Of a stretch of DNA of 64,000 nt, positions 40,591 to 50,137 are shown one piece after another (positions within the stretch are counted from its first letter, which is position 1; every line of letters starts with the position of its first letter). The stretch is from positions 39,169 to 103,168 of the forward strand of contig CANEUH010000014.1 in NCBI GenBank assembly GCA_947441615.1, given 5' to 3'. Under the pieces are notes generated by a model. The model was not told where the DNA came from, made no database searches, and saw nothing but the letters and a program-made list of their open reading frames with translations. Position numbers and translations under genes: made by a program. This DNA comes from Bacteriovoracaceae bacterium (GTDB taxonomy: Bacteria > Bdellovibrionota > Bacteriovoracia > Bacteriovoracales > Bacteriovoracaceae).

Positions 40591-41358
40591 TCAAAATAAT
40601 TTCAAAGACGGCAAAGAAACGTGATGGATCCTAAAATAGATCTGGAGCCCCATGGGTTGTTGGTTGGTCTGAAAGGTTCCCGCACCGATAAGGTAGAGAT
40701 TATTTTTACTCGCTGTTTGATAGACACCAATAAAACTTTCTTTCATTTCTCGGCTACCTTGAAATTGGACATGCTCATACATGACACCAAAAAGTTCTTG
40801 GGCCATCATCTTACCTACAAGAAGTTTTTTTTCAATTTGAACCTCATGGTCCGCCTCTCCTATGATGACATTTCGCCAATCCGCCATAGGTCTATTGGGA
40901 TCGGGAGAGTTAAGAGTGTCCGTTTTGTAATTTCCAACTGCAATCCATCCCTTAAACCCTAAAACCATTTTCGTTTCTATGAAATTTCTTTCAAATTGAC
41001 CAGTACAAGAAATTTGTGAGCAATCAAAAAATGGGAAATTAAAATTAGAATGAATGATTTGTCTTCCCGCGGAAAGCCCTAAAATTGATATGGGGAAAAA
41101 TTCAATCTCACCTTTGATGCTATTAATGACTCCAGAAGTACTTGCTCCAACACTGGGCCGAATGAGACCATACTTAAAATCTTTTTTTTCAGTTTTTTTG
41201 CCCCATAAGAGTTGATTATATCCAGCTTCAGCGTAGATTTCTGCTCCGAAAGAAGGAAGTGTTCGACCTTGAAGGCCTCCCATGAGATCAAAATGAGATT
41301 TTGTATTACCCTGTATAGCGTAGGTCCAGATTAAAACAATAAGAAAGAATGTCCTCAT
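40591..41358 (-). CDS. predicted outer-membrane/periplasmic protein of the RND locus
   Basis: Unrecognised 255-residue protein with an N-terminal hydrophobic segment (about 1-18) that could be a signal peptide. The rest alternates aromatic and glycine residues in short strands, as in small beta-barrels (for example GAEIYAEAGYNQLLW, GLQIYFRIHHVSL). It starts directly where czcA-like gene stops, so it belongs to that operon. A metal-sensor or channel partner role is possible but unproved. Confidence 0.55.
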   Translation of the reverse strand: MRTFFLIVLIWTYAIQGNTKSHFDLMGGLQGRTLPSFGAEIYAEAGYNQLLWGKKTEKKDFKYGLIRPSVGASTSGVINSIKGEIEFFPISILGLSAGRQIIHSNFNFPFFDCSQISCTGQFERNFIETKMVLGFKGWIAVGNYKTDTLNSPDPNRPMADWRNVIIGEADHEVQIEKKLLVGKMMAQELFGVMYEHVQFQGSREMKESFIGVYQTASKNNLYLIGAGTFQTNQQPMGLQIYFRIHHVSLPSLKLF

Positions 41359-44300
41359 TTAATGTGAAACCTGCAACTTTAAAGTACGCCTTTTTTCAAT
41401 CATGAGATAAAGGAGTGGCAAGACAAAAATTGCCAAAATAGTCGCAGAAATAATTCCACCAACCACAACCGCTGCAAGTGGTTTTTGCACTTCTGCCCCA
41501 AGTCCAGTCGCCATCATCATCGGTAAAAACCCAAAGGCATCTACCAGTGCTGTCATTAATATGGGTCTCAAAAGAACAAGAGTACCCTCTTTAACAGCGA
41601 CATCAGCACTGAGACCCTCATGAGAAAGTTCTCTATAATAACTGACAAGAATAACACCATTTAAAACGGAGATACCAAAAAGGGCAATAAAACCGACACC
41701 TGCTGAAACAGAAAAATTGAGACCCATAAGCGCCAGAACAAAAATCCCTCCAACTAAGCTTAGAGGTACACAACAAAAAATAATCGTCGCTTGCCAAAAA
41801 TCTCTAAAAACAAGGTAGATAATAAAAAAGACAAGTAAAAGAGTGAGAGGAACAAGAAGAGCTAATGATTTTTTAGCATTCTGTAAATTTTTATAATTTC
41901 CACCCCATTCTAGTGTATATCCTGAAGGGATTTTGATTTTATTATTAACTAGCGACATCGCCTCAGTTACCCAACTTTGCACATCACGATCTTTAAGTGA
42001 AATAAGAACAGCAGTTCTCCTTTCACTCGATTCACGAAAAAGAGTCTGATAAGTTTCTTCTTTAATAATATTTGCCACATCTTTGAAAGGTATCTGAAGC
42101 TCATCAGAAAATCCGACTGGCATGAATTTCATCTTCTCCTGATCTCCTCTGTCTGGATGATCTAACCGTACAAAGATTGGGAATCTCTGGACACCATTAT
42201 AGATACTACCGACATTTTCACCTTGATAACCAACTCCAACGGGTGCCAGAATCATCTCATTACCTAGTCCTAGCTGGCGCATCTCATTTGTTTTCGGCGT
42301 GATTTTTAAAACAGGGACCCTCGCCTTAAGCTGAAGTTGTACATCACCCGTACCACGTACTGGTTTGACAATGGCCTCAAGTTCTTTTGAAATATTTTCC
42401 AACTTTTCAACATTAGGTCCAAAAACTTTTATAGAAACATCTGCTCTCGTTCCTTCAAGTAAATCATTAAAACGCATCTGCATGGGTTGAGTCGTCATAA
42501 AGAACTGTCCAGGAATTTCAGACTTAACCTTTTCAACAATGGCATTAACAAGTTCAGGTTTTGTTCTGACTTTCCCATCAATTTTTGGCCACTCTTCTTT
42601 TGGCTTCATCATAATAAAGGTATCACCAAGATTGATCCCACTCGGGTCAGCGGGGATAGAGGATGTACCAAGACGAGAAAATGTATGAGTTACTTCAGGA
42701 AATTTAAGAATCACTTTTTCTGTCTCCGCTTGGAGCTCAATGGACCTTGAGATTGCAATATCGACAGGCCGAACCATATCTAATGCAAGGGAACCTTCAT
42801 CAAGTTGAGGGATGAATTCTCCGCCCATTCTTGAAAAGACCCAACCAGAAATAAAAACGATGACCAATGCACCCATAAGCACATAACGACTGTGATTGAG
42901 TGATTTATTAAAAAGGGGAGTAAATAATTCTTCCGCCTTCCTCATGAGCCATGGCTTTTTCAAAGAGAGTTTACCAGGTAGGATGAGTCCACAAAGACAA
43001 GGAACGAGTGAAAATGAAAGCACAAGGGCCGCCAAAAGAGCATAGACAAAGGTGGTGGCAATGGGTGCAAACATTTTCCCTTCTACACCAGTAAGTGCAA
43101 ATATTGGTAGAAACACTAAGACAATAATGAGTTGTCCAAAAAATGCCTCTTTGAAAACATGGGAAGTACCATCGACGCTAATAAGCTTAATTTCATCTCT
43201 TGATAGCTCTCGCCCTAGTTTTTGTGATTGTTTTGAAATGAGTCTCATTGTGGCATCCACTACAATAACAGCGGAATCAATAATGATACCAAAATCAAGA
43301 CACCCAAGACTCATGAGATTTCCAGAAATACCATTTATTTTCATGAGGATAAATGTAATGAGTAGAGAAACAGGGATAACTAAGGCAACAATGATGGCGG
43401 CCTGAAGATTACCAACAAGAAGAAGTAAAAAAAGGACAACTAGTCCGCAACCAAAAAGAAGGTTTTTCTCTACGGTGAGGAGTGTTGCATTCACCATGAC
43501 GGAGCGATCATATAGTGCTCTTAAAACGTATCCCTCGGGTAAAATATTAGAAATTTTCTCTACCTCTTTCGCAACCCTGCTCGCAACTTGCCTTGAGTTT
43601 TCACCCATTGTCATCATAACGGTTCCAAGAACACCTTCCTCCCCATCAATGAGTGCAGCTCCGTTTCGAAGTTCAGTAGAAAGGCGAACCTTAGCAATAT
43701 CCTTGATCTTAATCACGTTAAGTGACTTATTAAGTTTTATAGGAATCTCTTCAATGTCTTTTATATTTTTTAAGAGCCCATCGGCCTGGATTAAAAATTG
43801 TGTCCGGCCTTCTTCAACATAGCCCCCACCGACACTTAGATTATTTTTTCTTACAGCATATGAAATATCGTCAAAGGTAATTGCAAAGTGCCTCATTTGA
43901 GAAAGATCAGGCTGAATATGATATTGCTTTTCAAATCCACCAATCGTATTGATTTCTGTAACACCCTTAACACGTAATAAACGTGGACGCACAAACCAAT
44001 CTTGAATCGCCCTTATTTCCATCAGCTGGAGAAGTCTTTCATCTCCGGATTTTTTTTCTTTTGCCTCAACTTGATAATGAAAAATTTCACCTAGACCTGT
44101 TGAGATAGGACCTAGCTCAGGGCGCACACCCTCTGGTAGATCAGGAGCAATACTTGTTAATCGCTCCATAACGAGTTGACGGGCCTTATAGATATCCATT
44201 TTTTCATCAAAGACCACTGTGACATGCGAGATACCAAACCGAGTTGTTGACCTTGATTGACTTACACCAATGATTCCATTGAGGGCCGATTCAATCGGAA

Positions 44301-44499
44301 ACGTCACTTTTCTTTCAGTTTCCTCAGGAACAAGACCATTAACTCTCGTAATAATTTGCACTTGTGTGTTTGTGATATCCGGGACAGCATCGATAGGTAA
44401 TTCAAAGAATGAAGCAACACCCGCCCCCATCGTTATTAAGACGACGAGTAGTATAATCGCGGGTTGATGAACACAGAGATGAACAATTTTCTTAATCAT
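41359..44499 (-). CDS. heavy-metal-type RND efflux pump (CzcA/CusA family)
   Basis: The 1046 residues have RND architecture: N-terminal helix, two large periplasmic loops and twelve membrane helices. HME-type features include LPIDAVPDITNTQVQIITRV near the start and GCLDFGIIIDSAVIVVDATM in helix 4, where CzcA has Asp, Asp and Glu; here the third acid is Asp. It probably exports a metal cation, but the specific ion cannot be told. It lies 4 nt after the TolC-like gene and has no adaptor gene next to it. Confidence 0.93.
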   Translation of the reverse strand: MIKKIVHLCVHQPAIILLVVLITMGAGVASFFELPIDAVPDITNTQVQIITRVNGLVPEETERKVTFPIESALNGIIGVSQSRSTTRFGISHVTVVFDEKMDIYKARQLVMERLTSIAPDLPEGVRPELGPISTGLGEIFHYQVEAKEKKSGDERLLQLMEIRAIQDWFVRPRLLRVKGVTEINTIGGFEKQYHIQPDLSQMRHFAITFDDISYAVRKNNLSVGGGYVEEGRTQFLIQADGLLKNIKDIEEIPIKLNKSLNVIKIKDIAKVRLSTELRNGAALIDGEEGVLGTVMMTMGENSRQVASRVAKEVEKISNILPEGYVLRALYDRSVMVNATLLTVEKNLLFGCGLVVLFLLLLVGNLQAAIIVALVIPVSLLITFILMKINGISGNLMSLGCLDFGIIIDSAVIVVDATMRLISKQSQKLGRELSRDEIKLISVDGTSHVFKEAFFGQLIIVLVFLPIFALTGVEGKMFAPIATTFVYALLAALVLSFSLVPCLCGLILPGKLSLKKPWLMRKAEELFTPLFNKSLNHSRYVLMGALVIVFISGWVFSRMGGEFIPQLDEGSLALDMVRPVDIAISRSIELQAETEKVILKFPEVTHTFSRLGTSSIPADPSGINLGDTFIMMKPKEEWPKIDGKVRTKPELVNAIVEKVKSEIPGQFFMTTQPMQMRFNDLLEGTRADVSIKVFGPNVEKLENISKELEAIVKPVRGTGDVQLQLKARVPVLKITPKTNEMRQLGLGNEMILAPVGVGYQGENVGSIYNGVQRFPIFVRLDHPDRGDQEKMKFMPVGFSDELQIPFKDVANIIKEETYQTLFRESSERRTAVLISLKDRDVQSWVTEAMSLVNNKIKIPSGYTLEWGGNYKNLQNAKKSLALLVPLTLLLVFFIIYLVFRDFWQATIIFCCVPLSLVGGIFVLALMGLNFSVSAGVGFIALFGISVLNGVILVSYYRELSHEGLSADVAVKEGTLVLLRPILMTALVDAFGFLPMMMATGLGAEVQKPLAAVVVGGIISATILAIFVLPLLYLMIEKRRTLKLQVSH

Positions 44500-44503
44500 A
44501 GAA

Positions 44504-45754
44504 TTATATAAGCTTTGTTAGGGTGTCAGTGTTTATAATCCCTTTAAGTTCATAGACCTCAAGGAGATCATTCATCAAAAGAGATTCACCGTGATGATAG
44601 TTCTTCATTATTTCGTCTAGTTGCCGGCAAAATTCAACAATGTTTGAAATTGAAATCTTCCCTTGTTTAAACCAAGTCTCAACGGATTCAAACCTAGATA
44701 AGCTATTCTCAATCAGTTCAACTTCTCTTAAAACACTGAGCCCTGACTTGTATTTTTCCGTAGAAAAGATGAGTCGCTGACTTTCTTTCGTTCTTGATAG
44801 TTCGACCTTTTTTTCTGCCCATGCTTTTTGATAAGTGGTGCCAAATCTTTCTGATTGATTACGGTCAAAAATGGCGAGCGGGAAGACAAACGATACACCT
44901 GCTGTGTAAACGTTCTGGTCACCAGTTTGATAATTTTGAAAGACGGGGGCGAGTCTAATATCGGGGATCGCCTTTTTTTCAGCAAGAATGGAACTGGATT
45001 TGATTAAATTAAGTTCAAATGAGGCAAGTTTTGAAAGTATCATCTCATGGTTTTCAATGTCTTCAAAGCTTTTGACCTTGGGCCACTTAATTGTATCTTC
45101 TTGAGCAGATATCTTTTTTATTTGGCACTGGTAGCCAGTGACCTCTTTTAAGAATTCAAAAATAGAAAGCTCTTCTTTTTTTAAAAATGATCCAGATAAT
45201 TCAAAATTATCCACCACCATTTTTATGATTTGCTTTTCCATACTTTGATCTGGACTTAGGGCTTTTCTTTTTTCAAATTGAGAAAGAATAACTTCAAGTT
45301 TAGAAATAATTTTTGTCTTTATCTTCACTTCTTCATGGATTTGATGAAGCCTAAAGAAATTAAGCCATAAATCCTTAAGTAGAGCTTGCTTTAAAAGTAC
45401 TTCTTCGTATTTTTGAAGGGAGAGATTTTTCTCCCATTCATCAATTCTTCCTTTTCTCTTGTTGGCAAGCTGAAGAGTAAACCACAGCCTCGTCTCATTC
45501 ATATAAACTGTCTTTGGCTCAAATTCACGGCCCCAAACAGAAAAATGCTCAAGCTCTGGGTTTATAATTTTTCTAGCTTCGTATTCTTTAGCTTTTTGTT
45601 GATCAAGTTGAAGGCGTTTAAATAAAAGCTGTGGGTGAGTTTCTTCTACCTCTTTAAGGAGCCACCGCACTTCGGTTATGGGCGCGCACTCTTCCGCAAA
45701 TGAATTTAGGCTTAATAAAAACATAATAAAAAAACAACGAAAGTATTTATTCAT
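44504..45754 (-). CDS. outer-membrane efflux protein (TolC/CzcC type)
   Basis: From ATG 45754 the gene encodes 416 residues with a signal peptide ending NSFAEE; a TTG at 45778 is an unlikely alternative. Long helices with heptad character and the motif ARKIINPELEHFSVWG and IPDIRLAPVFQNYQTGDQNVYTAGVSFVFPL match outer-membrane efflux proteins that form the exit duct for RND pumps. It is the first gene of a three-gene minus-strand operon. Confidence 0.85.
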   Translation of the reverse strand: MNKYFRCFFIMFLLSLNSFAEECAPITEVRWLLKEVEETHPQLLFKRLQLDQQKAKEYEARKIINPELEHFSVWGREFEPKTVYMNETRLWFTLQLANKRKGRIDEWEKNLSLQKYEEVLLKQALLKDLWLNFFRLHQIHEEVKIKTKIISKLEVILSQFEKRKALSPDQSMEKQIIKMVVDNFELSGSFLKKEELSIFEFLKEVTGYQCQIKKISAQEDTIKWPKVKSFEDIENHEMILSKLASFELNLIKSSSILAEKKAIPDIRLAPVFQNYQTGDQNVYTAGVSFVFPLAIFDRNQSERFGTTYQKAWAEKKVELSRTKESQRLIFSTEKYKSGLSVLREVELIENSLSRFESVETWFKQGKISISNIVEFCRQLDEIMKNYHHGESLLMNDLLEVYELKGIINTDTLTKLI

Positions 45755-45967
45755 AATGAATATTTTAAGAGGATTCAAAAAAATAAGCTTAGATATTTAT
45801 AATCGGATTAAAAAATATTTAAGTCTCTATCCAGATAAAGTTATTTTGTCGGATTAGATTTTGATTTTGAAACGTATCTAGGGGGGAGTAATAAAAGGTT
45901 GTGCAGAAAGTAGTTAAGACAATTACTCACCTTTAACCAGACAAATCAAATTTTTACTCAGGGCTTC

Positions 45968-45983
45968 TTGGCATAACAATTGC
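45968..45983 (+). promoter_or_regulatory. sigma-54 (-24/-12) promoter
   Basis: The sequence TTGGCATAACAATTGC has GG at 45970-45971 and GC at 45982-45983 with exact 10-bp spacing, a near match to TTGGCAC-N5-TTGC. Transcription would begin near 45995, about 20 nt before the GTG at 46015. A sigma-54 activator is encoded nearby (47.3-48.7 kb). In the upstream gap, TTTGTC (near 45845) and GACAAA (near 45942) are inverted and could be activator contacts, but this is weak. Confidence 0.78.
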
Positions 45984-46014
45984 CTCCATTAGATTACGAA
46001 CCTTGGAGGAAAAT

Positions 46015-46194
46015 GTGGCGAAAAAAAATATCAGAAAAATGAAAATAGCTCAGAATGAATTAACCCATTCTTATTCATTGATAAAAGATGATCTTATTAA
46101 ATTGAAAAAGGATCTCGGAGAGGCCTACAGACTCGCCAGAAAGGAGGCAAAAAAACAAGTTGAAATCAAGTTGAATCAAAAAACAAAACAATAG
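46015..46194 (+). CDS. small basic protein under a sigma-54 promoter
   Basis: GTG 46015 preceded by GGAGG at ideal spacing gives 59 residues, very rich in Lys, with amphipathic helices and no membrane segment (for example SLIKDDLIKLKKDLGEAYRLARKEAKK). No family was recognised. It is first of a two-gene unit with the DUF1328-like protein, 9 nt downstream. Its helical, charged make-up resembles small stress or envelope-associated proteins; this is inference only. Confidence 0.7.
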   Translation: MAKKNIRKMKIAQNELTHSYSLIKDDLIKLKKDLGEAYRLARKEAKKQVEIKLNQKTKQ

Positions 46195-46203
46195 GATTTT
46201 AAA

Positions 46204-46392
46204 ATGCGAAAAGCTTTTATCGTTTTTTTTGTTTTGGGACTTTTTACGATTATCTTGGGACTATTTGGTTTTGGTGGGCTAACGATTGAAGTAGGCAAGC
46301 TACTACTTTTTGTTTTTGTTATTTTAACAATTACTGTTTTTTTAATTACTAGTTTGAATGGAAAAATACCCTTGGAGACTATGGTGAGTTAA
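46204..46392 (+). CDS. DUF1328-like small membrane protein
   Basis: The 62-residue protein has two hydrophobic helices (about 4-24 and 30-50) around LFGFGGLTIEVGKLLLF, which resembles the DUF1328/UPF0391 family (LFGFGGI..AGIAKILFFIF). Members are often induced by envelope or general stress. Co-transcription with the preceding small gene from the sigma-54 promoter is likely. Its 3' end overlaps the convergent methyltransferase gene by 14 nt. Confidence 0.68.
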   Translation: MRKAFIVFFVLGLFTIILGLFGFGGLTIEVGKLLLFVFVILTITVFLITSLNGKIPLETMVS

Positions 46393-47209
46393 GAAAACGA
46401 CTTCCCATTTCTTCTAATCCAAACTCGGATATTAATTTTTCAAGTCTTTGACGAGGTTGCTGTCTTGGCAGGTCTTTAAATTCAGCAATAATGAGTTCGT
46501 TTTTCATTGAATGTTCCCATCCAATAAGTTCTGTCACTGTAACTTTATAACCCATGGATTCAAGCTTGAGGCAACGAAGAACATTCGTGATTTGGCTCCC
46601 AAATTCCCTTGTATGGATTGGATGACGATAGATTTCCGTCAGGACACTTCTACCTAGGTTTTTATTTTTATTCTTTCTTAGGGCACTGGCAACCTCAGCT
46701 TGGCAACAGGGAACAAGTACGAGGTATTTCGCCCCCCTCTTAAGTCCAAAATGAATGGCATCATCAGTCGCTGTGTCACAAGCGTGTAATGCGGTCACAA
46801 TATCAACCTTGCCGGGTATCTCTGTTGAATGGTTAGATTCTTCTACCGTAAGATTTAAAAATTTCATGCGATGAAAATGAAGTTTTTTTGCCAGTTCGAT
46901 AGACTTTGTAATCAATTCAGATCTGCTTTCAATACCGTAAACCTCACCGAATGTTCTCTGTTTAAAAAATAAATCATACAAGATAAAGCCGAGGTAAGAT
47001 TTACCAGCTCCGTGATCCACAAGTGTAAGGTTGGAATCGTTGTTTTGAACGAGATTATTTAAGAGTGGATCAATAAAATTAAATAAATGATAAACCTGTT
47101 TTAGTTTGCGCCTAGAATCCTGATTAAGTTTTCCGTCTCTTGTTAAAATATGGAGCTCTTTTAAGAGTTCAATGGACTGGCCAGGTCTAATTTCAGGAAT
47201 ATTAGTCAT
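46379..47209 (-). CDS. SAM-dependent methyltransferase (Methyltransf_32-like)
   Basis: The 276 residues contain a class I SAM-binding site (TLVDHGAGKSYLGFILYD) and a later ALHACDTATDDAIHFGLKRGAKYLVLVPCCQAE, the pattern of the Methyltransf_32 family. The PCCQ motif could be near the active site. The substrate is unknown. It is convergent with the small sigma-54-dependent genes and lies downstream of the NtrC-type gene on the same strand (116 nt gap). Confidence 0.8.
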   Translation of the reverse strand: MTNIPEIRPGQSIELLKELHILTRDGKLNQDSRRKLKQVYHLFNFIDPLLNNLVQNNDSNLTLVDHGAGKSYLGFILYDLFFKQRTFGEVYGIESRSELITKSIELAKKLHFHRMKFLNLTVEESNHSTEIPGKVDIVTALHACDTATDDAIHFGLKRGAKYLVLVPCCQAEVASALRKNKNKNLGRSVLTEIYRHPIHTREFGSQITNVLRCLKLESMGYKVTVTELIGWEHSMKNELIIAEFKDLPRQQPRQRLEKLISEFGLEEMGSRFLNSP

Positions 47210-47325
47210 GACGAAGATTTTACCACAAAATTGTCACACTTATGCAGGTTTTGTGTGAAATTTTCAATTGGAGCATTCGGTCCAACTGCTGTCTTTTTTA
47301 TTAGCACATTTGAGGCCATGTATTC

Positions 47326-48726
47326 CTAGGTCGTTCCCTCAAGATTCATTTCCTTAAGCTTTCTATAAAGTGTCTTACGGTCAATCCCAAGGTCCTTTGC
47401 CGTTTGTTCTTTTGCCCCCCGATTCTTATCAAAGATAAAGCGAATGTATTTTTTTGATAACTCCTCCAAAGACATTGAGGTTGATTTTATCTCCTCATAA
47501 TAGTTTTCATTTGTGGGCAATTTAGGTTCATTAAATGTCTCATTATCCTCAAGCGCCAGATCCTCAGGTTTTATTAAGTCATCACTCGAAAGAACAACCG
47601 CTCTTTCAATGGCATTCTCTAATTCTCGAACATTACCTCTCCAAAAGTGCTGCTCAAGTTTTTTAATTGATTCTGCATTAAAACCTCGTACTTTCGAGTG
47701 ATTCAATGTGGCGAATTTTTTTAAAAAATAATCACTCAAGGGTAAGATATCTTCTCTTCTTTGACGCAAAGGTGGCATGGAGATGGGTATAACATTTAAT
47801 CTAAAATACAAGTCTTCCCGGAATTTACCATCTGTAACTTCTTTTTTAAGGTCTTTATGTGTGGCACAGATAATCCGTGCTGTGATATCCCGATATTGAT
47901 TTTCTCCAATTCTTTTGATTTTCCGCTCTTGAAGTACTCTCAATAGTTTTGCCTGAAGAGAAAGGCTAAGATCACCGATCTCGTCAAGAAAAAGCGTTCC
48001 CTTGTTCGCCTCTTCGAAAAGACCAGTTTTTTTGTCATGGGCACCCGTGAACGACCCTTTTGCATGACCAAATAATTCAGATTCAAGTAAATTTTCTGGA
48101 ATTGCCGTGCAATTGATAGGTATAAAAGGCCCAGTCCTTTTCTCTCCGAATTCGTGAACCGCGCGCGCAATGATTTCTTTACCTGAACCAGATTCTCCCC
48201 GGATTAAAATATTGGCATTAGAATTTGAAACCCTTCTTGCCATATTAATTGCATGAAGAAAACCTGGTGATTTCCCTACGATTCCTGACAAAACATCTTG
48301 CTCGAATTGCTGAGTTTCTTCCGTTTCACGAGAATAACTTGGATTGTGCAAACATCTCTGTATGGATATTAATAATTGTGGAAAATGGAGCGGTTTTAAT
48401 GCGAAATCAAAGGCTCCATTCTTGATTGCCTCCACGGCGACTTCAACACTTCCTTCGCTTGTCATGAGAATTACGGGTATCTGAGATTGATTTTTATTTA
48501 ATCGATTGATGAATTCGAGCCCATTCATCATGGGAAGTTTAAGGTCGCAAATCACAAGGTCTGGAACAATCTTTTTCGTTTCGATTTGTACCAATCCCTC
48601 TTCAGCAGTTTTAAATCGATTGATGATGTAACCTCTTTGACCAAGGTAACTTCCAAGTAAATCGAGCAATTCTATATCGTCATCAATTATTAGGATATGT
48701 GGACTGTTTTTATTTTTCATATCCAC
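47326..48726 (-). CDS. NtrC-family sigma-54-dependent response regulator
   Basis: The 466 residues comprise a receiver domain with phospho-acceptor Asp61 (VICDLKLPMMNGLEF), a AAA+ domain with Walker A GESGSGKE, the sigma-54 contact loop GSFTGA (usually GAFTGA) and Walker B GTLFLDEIG, and a Fis-type helix-turn-helix (AKDLGIDRKTLYRKLKEM). The frame opens at GTG 48726; ATG 48720 is equally possible. No histidine kinase is visible nearby. It may act on the promoter at 45.97 kb. Confidence 0.94.
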   Translation of the reverse strand: MDMKNKNSPHILIIDDDIELLDLLGSYLGQRGYIINRFKTAEEGLVQIETKKIVPDLVICDLKLPMMNGLEFINRLNKNQSQIPVILMTSEGSVEVAVEAIKNGAFDFALKPLHFPQLLISIQRCLHNPSYSRETEETQQFEQDVLSGIVGKSPGFLHAINMARRVSNSNANILIRGESGSGKEIIARAVHEFGEKRTGPFIPINCTAIPENLLESELFGHAKGSFTGAHDKKTGLFEEANKGTLFLDEIGDLSLSLQAKLLRVLQERKIKRIGENQYRDITARIICATHKDLKKEVTDGKFREDLYFRLNVIPISMPPLRQRREDILPLSDYFLKKFATLNHSKVRGFNAESIKKLEQHFWRGNVRELENAIERAVVLSSDDLIKPEDLALEDNETFNEPKLPTNENYYEEIKSTSMSLEELSKKYIRFIFDKNRGAKEQTAKDLGIDRKTLYRKLKEMNLEGTT

Positions 48727-48820
48727 ATAATGGTTTAGTCACCCAACAGTTACAACATTTGTCTGGCCAAAATAATTATGAACTTTGATTTTTTGTCCTT
48801 CTATAAGATAATAATTTAGA

Positions 48821-49471
48821 ATGAATTTGGCCGACTCTATAAAAAAAGTTTTAAAAAATAGAAATAACTCAATAAATCTTTATTTGAAAGAGGATCTAAA
48901 AACGATTGTTTTAGATTTCAAAAATGAGTGGGTCAAATTATTCATAGATACTAAATCCCTTATGCTCAAGTTACGTCATGAGGGGCCAAGGCCAACCCTT
49001 CTGGAACTTGGGCGGTCATCAAAAAAAATGTTTATTGTCTTAAAATATCTGCCCACAAGAATATTAGATGGCCTAAACTTTTTTAAGTCTGATTTCTTAG
49101 AGGAACTTGAAAGTTCTCAAGATCAAAAAGAAAAAACTCTTCTCTCTTTAAAAGTTCTTGGCGCACTCACTCATTTCGCGGTCACATCTTTTTATGAACT
49201 AAAAAAGGGTAATTCAAAAATAAGAATTAAGGGTCTTGGACCTCTAAATACTGTCTCAAATATAATAATCGCGGAATTAGTCTTTAAAATGACATCTAGC
49301 TTTATCCTGAGATTATTTGCTGCAGCTGAGACAGAGTTGTCTGAAGAAGATAGAAAACACTTTAATTATTTCAAACAACTCATTATGAACAAGGAAATTG
49401 ACCAAGACTGGGATCAATCAGTCATCATTGTGGAAAAGTTTAAAAAATATATCATGACTGGTGAGCGCTAG
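48821..49471 (+). CDS. hypothetical protein
   Basis: I do not recognise this 216-residue protein. It is mostly helical and charged, with a moderately hydrophobic middle (about 105-165: LKVLGALTHFAVTSFYEL and NTVSNIIIAELVFKMTSSFILRLFAAAE) and no signal peptide. It is divergent from the NtrC-type regulator (94 bp apart) and precedes pdxH by 18 nt. Confidence 0.65.
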   Translation: MNLADSIKKVLKNRNNSINLYLKEDLKTIVLDFKNEWVKLFIDTKSLMLKLRHEGPRPTLLELGRSSKKMFIVLKYLPTRILDGLNFFKSDFLEELESSQDQKEKTLLSLKVLGALTHFAVTSFYELKKGNSKIRIKGLGPLNTVSNIIIAELVFKMTSSFILRLFAAAETELSEEDRKHFNYFKQLIMNKEIDQDWDQSVIIVEKFKKYIMTGER

Positions 49472-49489
49472 TTTTTGTAATATAGGTTT

Positions 49490-50137
49490 ATGAAATTAAA
49501 TGAAACACTAGAAAATCTAAGAGTTAGTTACCAAGCTTCAAGTCTTGATATTAACGATTGTAACTTAAATCCAATCGAGCAATTTAATAAATGGTTCCAG
49601 GAAGCAATAAAAAGCCAGTGCGATGAACCCAATGCCCTTGTGTTATCAACGATTACAGACAATAAACCCAGGTCAAGGGTCGTGCTTCTAAAGGGCATAA
49701 TAGAGGGAAACTTTGTTTTTTATACCAATTATCAAAGCGCCAAAGGTCTAGAAATTCACAAGAATCCGAATGCTTGCATGAATTTCTTGTGGTTGCCACT
49801 TCAGCGCCAAGTAAGAATTGAGGGGGTACTCTCAAAAGTTTCTGATGAGCAATCATCGGATTATTTTCAAAAAAGACCAAGAGGGAGTCAACTTGGGGCG
49901 ATCGCCTCACCGCAAAGTAAAAAAGTTAATTCGAGAGATGATTTAGAGCAACTTTTTATTGATACAGAAAATACTTTTTCTGGCGTTGACCAGATCCCAA
50001 GACCTCTTCACTGGGGTGGCTATTTCTTAGAAGCGCATTATATCGAATTTTGGCAAGGGCGCTCAAACAGGATGCACGATCGAATTTGTTTTGAAAAAAA
50101 GAATAATCAGTGGGAAAGGTTTAGACTCGCCCCTTGA
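49490..50137 (+). CDS. pdxH: pyridoxamine 5'-phosphate oxidase
   Basis: PdxH makes pyridoxal 5'-phosphate using FMN. Typical segments are SRVVLLKGIIEGNFVFYTNYQSAKGLEI, ACMNFLWLPLQRQVRIEG, RPRGSQLGAIASPQS, and the C-terminal HWGGYFLEAHYIEFWQGRSNRMHDRI with RFRLAP at the very end. The 215 residues are a normal length. It overlaps the convergent PAP2 gene by 31 nt. PdxA of the same pathway is at 19.7 kb. Confidence 0.95.
   Translation: MKLNETLENLRVSYQASSLDINDCNLNPIEQFNKWFQEAIKSQCDEPNALVLSTITDNKPRSRVVLLKGIIEGNFVFYTNYQSAKGLEIHKNPNACMNFLWLPLQRQVRIEGVLSKVSDEQSSDYFQKRPRGSQLGAIASPQSKKVNSRDDLEQLFIDTENTFSGVDQIPRPLHWGGYFLEAHYIEFWQGRSNRMHDRICFEKKNNQWERFRLAP

Noticed and set aside
43052..43822. Open frames on the plus strand opposite the RND pump gene.
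   Set aside because: Antisense shadows of strongly conserved coding sequence, with no start signals.
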